A stretch of 36,635 nt of DNA from an uncultured Thiodictyon sp. GTDB lineage: Bacteria; Pseudomonadota; Gammaproteobacteria; Chromatiales; Chromatiaceae. Where the stretch lies: NCBI RefSeq assembly GCF_903946935.1, contig NZ_CAJAXH010000041.1, positions 1 to 36,635 on the forward strand. Reading direction: 5' to 3'. Shown one piece after another: positions 33,568 to 36,635 of this stretch. The position numbers and the translations under genes are program-made. The notes beneath the pieces are model-generated. The model was not told where the DNA came from. It saw only the letters and a program-made list of their open reading frames with translations, and ran no database searches. The stretch's first letter is position 1. Every line of letters starts with the position of its first letter.

Positions 33568-36476
33568 CGGCTGGATCCGCGCGCGGCCCCCGGTTCATGG
33601 ACCAGGAGCGCCCGGTCCCAAATCGGTGCCGGGCTTGGCTGCGCTGCGGCCGGTTCGGCGGGCTGGCCGCCCGGTTTTGGTGGCTGCAACTGGGGAAACC
33701 ATGCCCCGACCAGGTGCGACAGGTCGCCCATTTGGGTTACCAGCAGCAGACCCTGGCGTTGCCTGGCCAGCCAGGGCAACTCCCGCAGCCAGTCAGCGTC
33801 TTCCTGCCGCGGCTGGACTGCTTTATCCTGTTTGGCCCGGGGCGCCTCATCCTGCCTGGGCAGGCGATCCAGCCCGCGCAGGACCAGCAGGGCCAAGTCG
33901 GAGCGCCGCCCCAGGTGGCCGAACAGCCGGTGCCGCAGCCAGCGCCGGCTCGCCGCCTCGTCCAGCCGGGTCATCAGTCTGGCGATATGCTTCTGGTCCA
34001 CCAGGATGTCGGTCGGGTCGGCCACCACCTTCTTGACCAGTGCCAACGCCACCCCCCTGATGCCGCGCGGATGCACGTGCAGCCGCCGCGGCAACGGCAG
34101 GTTGAAGGCGTCGAGCCAGGTCGTCAGGGCCGCGACTGGCATCAGGACCCACACCACCTGATACCCGAGTTTGAGCTTGCCGAAGGCATCCCAGAGGGCA
34201 TGCGCCAACTGGTGAGTCAGGGTCGGCCAGGCGCCGGGTCCCTGGTGCAAGAAACCGGTCAGTAGCTTGCCGGCGGTCGGGATGCCCAGCAGCGCCAGCC
34301 CCGCGACCAGGAGCAGCAGCGCCGGGAGCAGCAGCAGGATCAGCTTCCAACCCATCGGCAGCAGCCAGAGCTCGCGCCGGCGCTCGTGTCGGCGACCAAG
34401 CGCTTCGAGTCGCGTCCCCTCGTCCAGCAGCGCGGCGGCACCGCCCGCCGACTTGGCTTGGTCCCCACGCGACTGCTCGATGCGCCGACCGCGGTCCACC
34501 AAGATTTCTTGCTCCGCCTTTTGCCGCAGGCCATCTTTCCCGCCGGACCAGCCGGTCAGGTCTACCACCAGCGGGTCGGCCAGGCGCGGGGGCCGGTCAG
34601 GGGCGATATGGGCGTCCGCCCAGCGCCGGGTGATGGAGTGCAGGTGCTGCTCACGGTCTGCTTCCAGGCCATGCAGCCAGTGATCCAGGCTTGTCGGGCG
34701 GGCCGAGACCAGGGCCAGGTTCCAGGCCAGACCGGGGTGTTGGTGCGGCGCGGGCTGCTTCTGCCTCGGGTCTGCTCGGTTCTGCGGTGCAGTCGCCGGG
34801 GTGCGGTCGTTAGCGGGATGTGTCGGCGGGTGGACCTTATCCCATTCGTTATGAGTGACGGCCTTAAGCCATGTTTCGACGAAACCGGCCAGGGTCGCCG
34901 ATAGCGGGGGCTGGGGTGGCTTCGCCGCTTTCGGCTTCCCATAGTGCCGCTTGCGCTCCAGCTTAACCCGGCCCTGTGGGTCCTGACTGTAGAAATAGAC
35001 CCGTGGGGCGTTTGGATCGATCGGGCCGGTCTCCTGCACGGTGGGCGCCGCCCGCTCTGGGTCGGTGGTCCTGGCGGCCGAATCCCCGGACCAGAAGCGG
35101 CCGAAACAGTCGAGACAGCCGCTGCGTAGGAAGTCGGCCAGCGGCTCTGGGCGGTCGATGCCGAACTCGGTCAGGGCCTCGACCAGGGGCCGGTTGCGGC
35201 GGGTTGCCGGTGCGGGTGGGGAAGTGAAATGGCTGCCGACTTGGACTGAGCAGGCGGGGAGTTCGCCAAGATAGTAGCGCTTTTGATCGCGCCATTCACG
35301 TTGTTGCCGGATGGGATCGCTTACACGGTTGCCCCAGCAGTGGTTGCCCTCGGTGCTGCCGTCGGAGGAGAGGAAGTCGATGCCACCCTGCTGGTTGTCA
35401 TGGCAGCGGTTGTCGATCAACTCGGCGTTTGCGGGTACGTTGCGGGTGTCGGTGCCACGTTGAATCACGATGCCGGAGCGGGTATGACTGCCCCAACAGT
35501 CGTTGTTTTCGGCGCGGCCCTGGGATGATGTGAAGAGGATGCCAGCTTCCAGATTGTGATGACAGCGGTTGCCGATCAACTCGGGGTTGGCGGGGGCATC
35601 CGGGCCGTCCCGGGCGTCGGAGTTCCGTTCAAGTGAGATGCCGGAACGCGCATTCGCCCAGCAATCGTTATCCCGGGCAATGCCTTGGGAGGATAGGAAG
35701 GTGATACCGGTCTGTTGATTGTGATGGCATTGGTTGCCGATCAAGTCGGCATTGGCGGGCGCGTTTGGAGTAATGGAATCGCGTTCGAGCGAGATGCCGG
35801 AACGCGCATTCGCCCAGCACTCGTTATCTCGGGCGAGGCCCTGGGAGGAATGAAAGGCGATGCCGTGCCGTTGATTGTGATGGCACCGGTTGCCGGTGAA
35901 TCGGCAGTGGCAGGGCCGTTCAGGATGTTCGGAGTCCCTGGTTGCCCCGATTCCGGCACGTCGGTTGTTGCCGCACAGGTTCCGGTCGGCAGTGGTGTCG
36001 ATGGACGATTCGATCAGTATGCCGTTGCGGCAGTCCAAGGCCCGGCAGTCCTCAATGGCGACGCCGCTGCAGAGGCGGATCAAAATCCCGTGCAGGTACT
36101 CCCCGCCGCCGCTGACTGCGCAGTCAGCGATCTTTACCCTGGTGCAGTCCACCACGAGGATCGGCGCGTCGAGGCTCTCCTCGGGAACGGTCTGCGCCCG
36201 CGGCCCCTCGCCGCCCAGGACCTCGATCCCCTCGATCACCACCCCGGCGACCCCATCGACCCGCACCGCCGACCCCTCCCCGGCCCAGATGAGGTGCGTG
36301 CCCGGGACGCCCGCCAGGGTCACGCCCCCCGGCACCCGCAGGCTGGTCGTGCCGCGATAGTCCCCCGCCGCACAGCGCACGCGCTCGCCCGGCCGCGCCC
36401 GTGCCAGCGCCGCCGCGATCCCGTCCCAGCCGTCCGCCGGGGTGCAGTCGATGATGGTCTGCTGCTGTCCAGTCAT
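33552..36476 (-). CDS. Right-handed beta-helix protein with two membrane segments and a degenerate C-terminal domain
   Basis: 974 aa. Residues about 10-390 are a parallel beta-helix: short coils with internal Asn ladders and four tandem units of about 52-55 residues whose core is NxCHHNQxxGIxF then SSQGxARDNxCWANARSGI. The conserved Cys and paired His per unit look like stacked metal or disulfide positions, unusual for this fold. There is no signal peptide. Residues about 400-700 are a Pro-rich spacer and helical region; hydrophobic segments lie at about 709-732 and 768-785. The C-terminus contains LALLVLRGLDRLPR and GLLLVTQMGDLSHLVGAWF, like Walker B and sensor strands of an NTPase, but there is no convincing Walker A lysine. 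It could be a pseudo-ATPase or an unrelated fold. ATG 36476 has AAGGG just upstream. Confidence 0.75.
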   Translation of the reverse strand: MTGQQQTIIDCTPADGWDGIAAALARARPGERVRCAAGDYRGTTSLRVPGGVTLAGVPGTHLIWAGEGSAVRVDGVAGVVIEGIEVLGGEGPRAQTVPEESLDAPILVVDCTRVKIADCAVSGGGEYLHGILIRLCSGVAIEDCRALDCRNGILIESSIDTTADRNLCGNNRRAGIGATRDSEHPERPCHCRFTGNRCHHNQRHGIAFHSSQGLARDNECWANARSGISLERDSITPNAPANADLIGNQCHHNQQTGITFLSSQGIARDNDCWANARSGISLERNSDARDGPDAPANPELIGNRCHHNLEAGILFTSSQGRAENNDCWGSHTRSGIVIQRGTDTRNVPANAELIDNRCHDNQQGGIDFLSSDGSTEGNHCWGNRVSDPIRQQREWRDQKRYYLGELPACSVQVGSHFTSPPAPATRRNRPLVEALTEFGIDRPEPLADFLRSGCLDCFGRFWSGDSAARTTDPERAAPTVQETGPIDPNAPRVYFYSQDPQGRVKLERKRHYGKPKAAKPPQPPLSATLAGFVETWLKAVTHNEWDKVHPPTHPANDRTPATAPQNRADPRQKQPAPHQHPGLAWNLALVSARPTSLDHWLHGLEADREQHLHSITRRWADAHIAPDRPPRLADPLVVDLTGWSGGKDGLRQKAEQEILVDRGRRIEQSRGDQAKSAGGAAALLDEGTRLEALGRRHERRRELWLLPMGWKLILLLLPALLLLVAGLALLGIPTAGKLLTGFLHQGPGAWPTLTHQLAHALWDAFGKLKLGYQVVWVLMPVAALTTWLDAFNLPLPRRLHVHPRGIRGVALALVKKVVADPTDILVDQKHIARLMTRLDEAASRRWLRHRLFGHLGRRSDLALLVLRGLDRLPRQDEAPRAKQDKAVQPRQEDADWLRELPWLARQRQGLLLVTQMGDLSHLVGAWFPQLQPPKPGGQPAEPAAAQPSPAPIWDRALLVHEPGAARGSSRWRQT
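35396..35930. repeat. Tandem repeats inside the beta-helix gene
   Basis: Four units with the phrase TGTGATGGCA (or a close variant) starting at 35396, 35555, 35720 and 35876. The spacings of 159, 165 and 156 bp are all multiples of three, so the repeats arose by in-frame duplication. Confidence 0.85.
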
Positions 36477-36635
36477 GCCCTTAAGCCCCCGCCGCGGCTC
36501 TTTGGGATCTCAGTAGGTCGGCATATTTATAAATTACATGATGTTATGACGACATGTAGGGCGTCATAGAGTCGCATAACGAGCCGCATCGACAAGCCCC
36601 TGACAGGGCTTGGAGCGATTACTGCTCTGCCGAAC
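36477..36635. other. Upstream region of the beta-helix gene
   Basis: 159 bp, AT-rich near the gene. On the minus strand TATAAA at 36526-36531 is a possible -10, with a weak TGTCGT at -35 spacing. CAAGCCC (36593-36599) pairs with GGGCTTG (36606-36612), a 7-bp hairpin without T-tract. No gene seen. Confidence 0.4.

Overview
The window is high-GC DNA with gammaproteobacterial gene style: tightly packed operons, an Aas-type LplT-PlsC-acyl-ACP synthetase fusion, a MidA-family methyltransferase, REP-like palindromes and many toxin-antitoxin remnants. My best guess is a purple sulfur bacterium or relative (Chromatiales). This is inferred from overall composition and gene types; no rRNA or tRNA marker is present to prove it.

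Layout. (1) 0-5.2 kb, minus strand: a sensor histidine kinase whose ATPase domain is broken, then a 1151-aa lysophospholipid repair fusion. (2) 5.4-10.6 kb, plus strand: two consecutive secreted, membrane-anchored von Willebrand factor A (vWA) proteins, with a 128-bp palindromic repeat between them. (3) 10.7-15.4 kb, minus strand: a defence and toxin-antitoxin patch with an LprI-like membrane protein, a DUF433/DUF5615 pair, a decayed zeta-toxin operon, an Mrr-type endonuclease, and a TumA-like antitoxin with only the tail of its toxin. (4) 15.9-21.8 kb, plus strand: an 1100-aa bacterial tubulin-like protein and an 801-aa two-pass membrane partner. (5) 21.85-23.75 kb: hicA/hicB remnants, a complete eukaryote-type PROFILIN gene of about 56% GC with non-host codon use, and a convergent PAF-acetylhydrolase-like GDSL protein with Cys in place of the catalytic Ser, all bracketed by repeats. 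(6) 23.75-26.7 kb: a class III nucleotidyl cyclase-like protein and a small secreted protein. (7) 26.7-32.3 kb, minus strand: a compact operon of MidA-like methyltransferase, glycosyltransferase, cytochrome P450, methyltransferase and TauE/SafE permease. (8) 32.4-36.5 kb, minus strand: an unknown protein and a 974-aa right-handed beta-helix protein with a membrane-anchored C-terminal region.

How they may work together. The two vWA proteins, the tubulin-like GTPase and its membrane partner may form one envelope-associated cytoskeletal or signalling system, split by the 5-kb toxin-antitoxin insertion. That is inference from proximity and domain content. The profilin is the most striking single gene. 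Profilin is an actin-monomer and poly-proline binding protein of eukaryotes, and here it sits between clearly bacterial genes, in a spot littered with truncated TA genes and palindromic repeats, as expected for recent transfer, probably from a fungus. No actin gene is present in the window.
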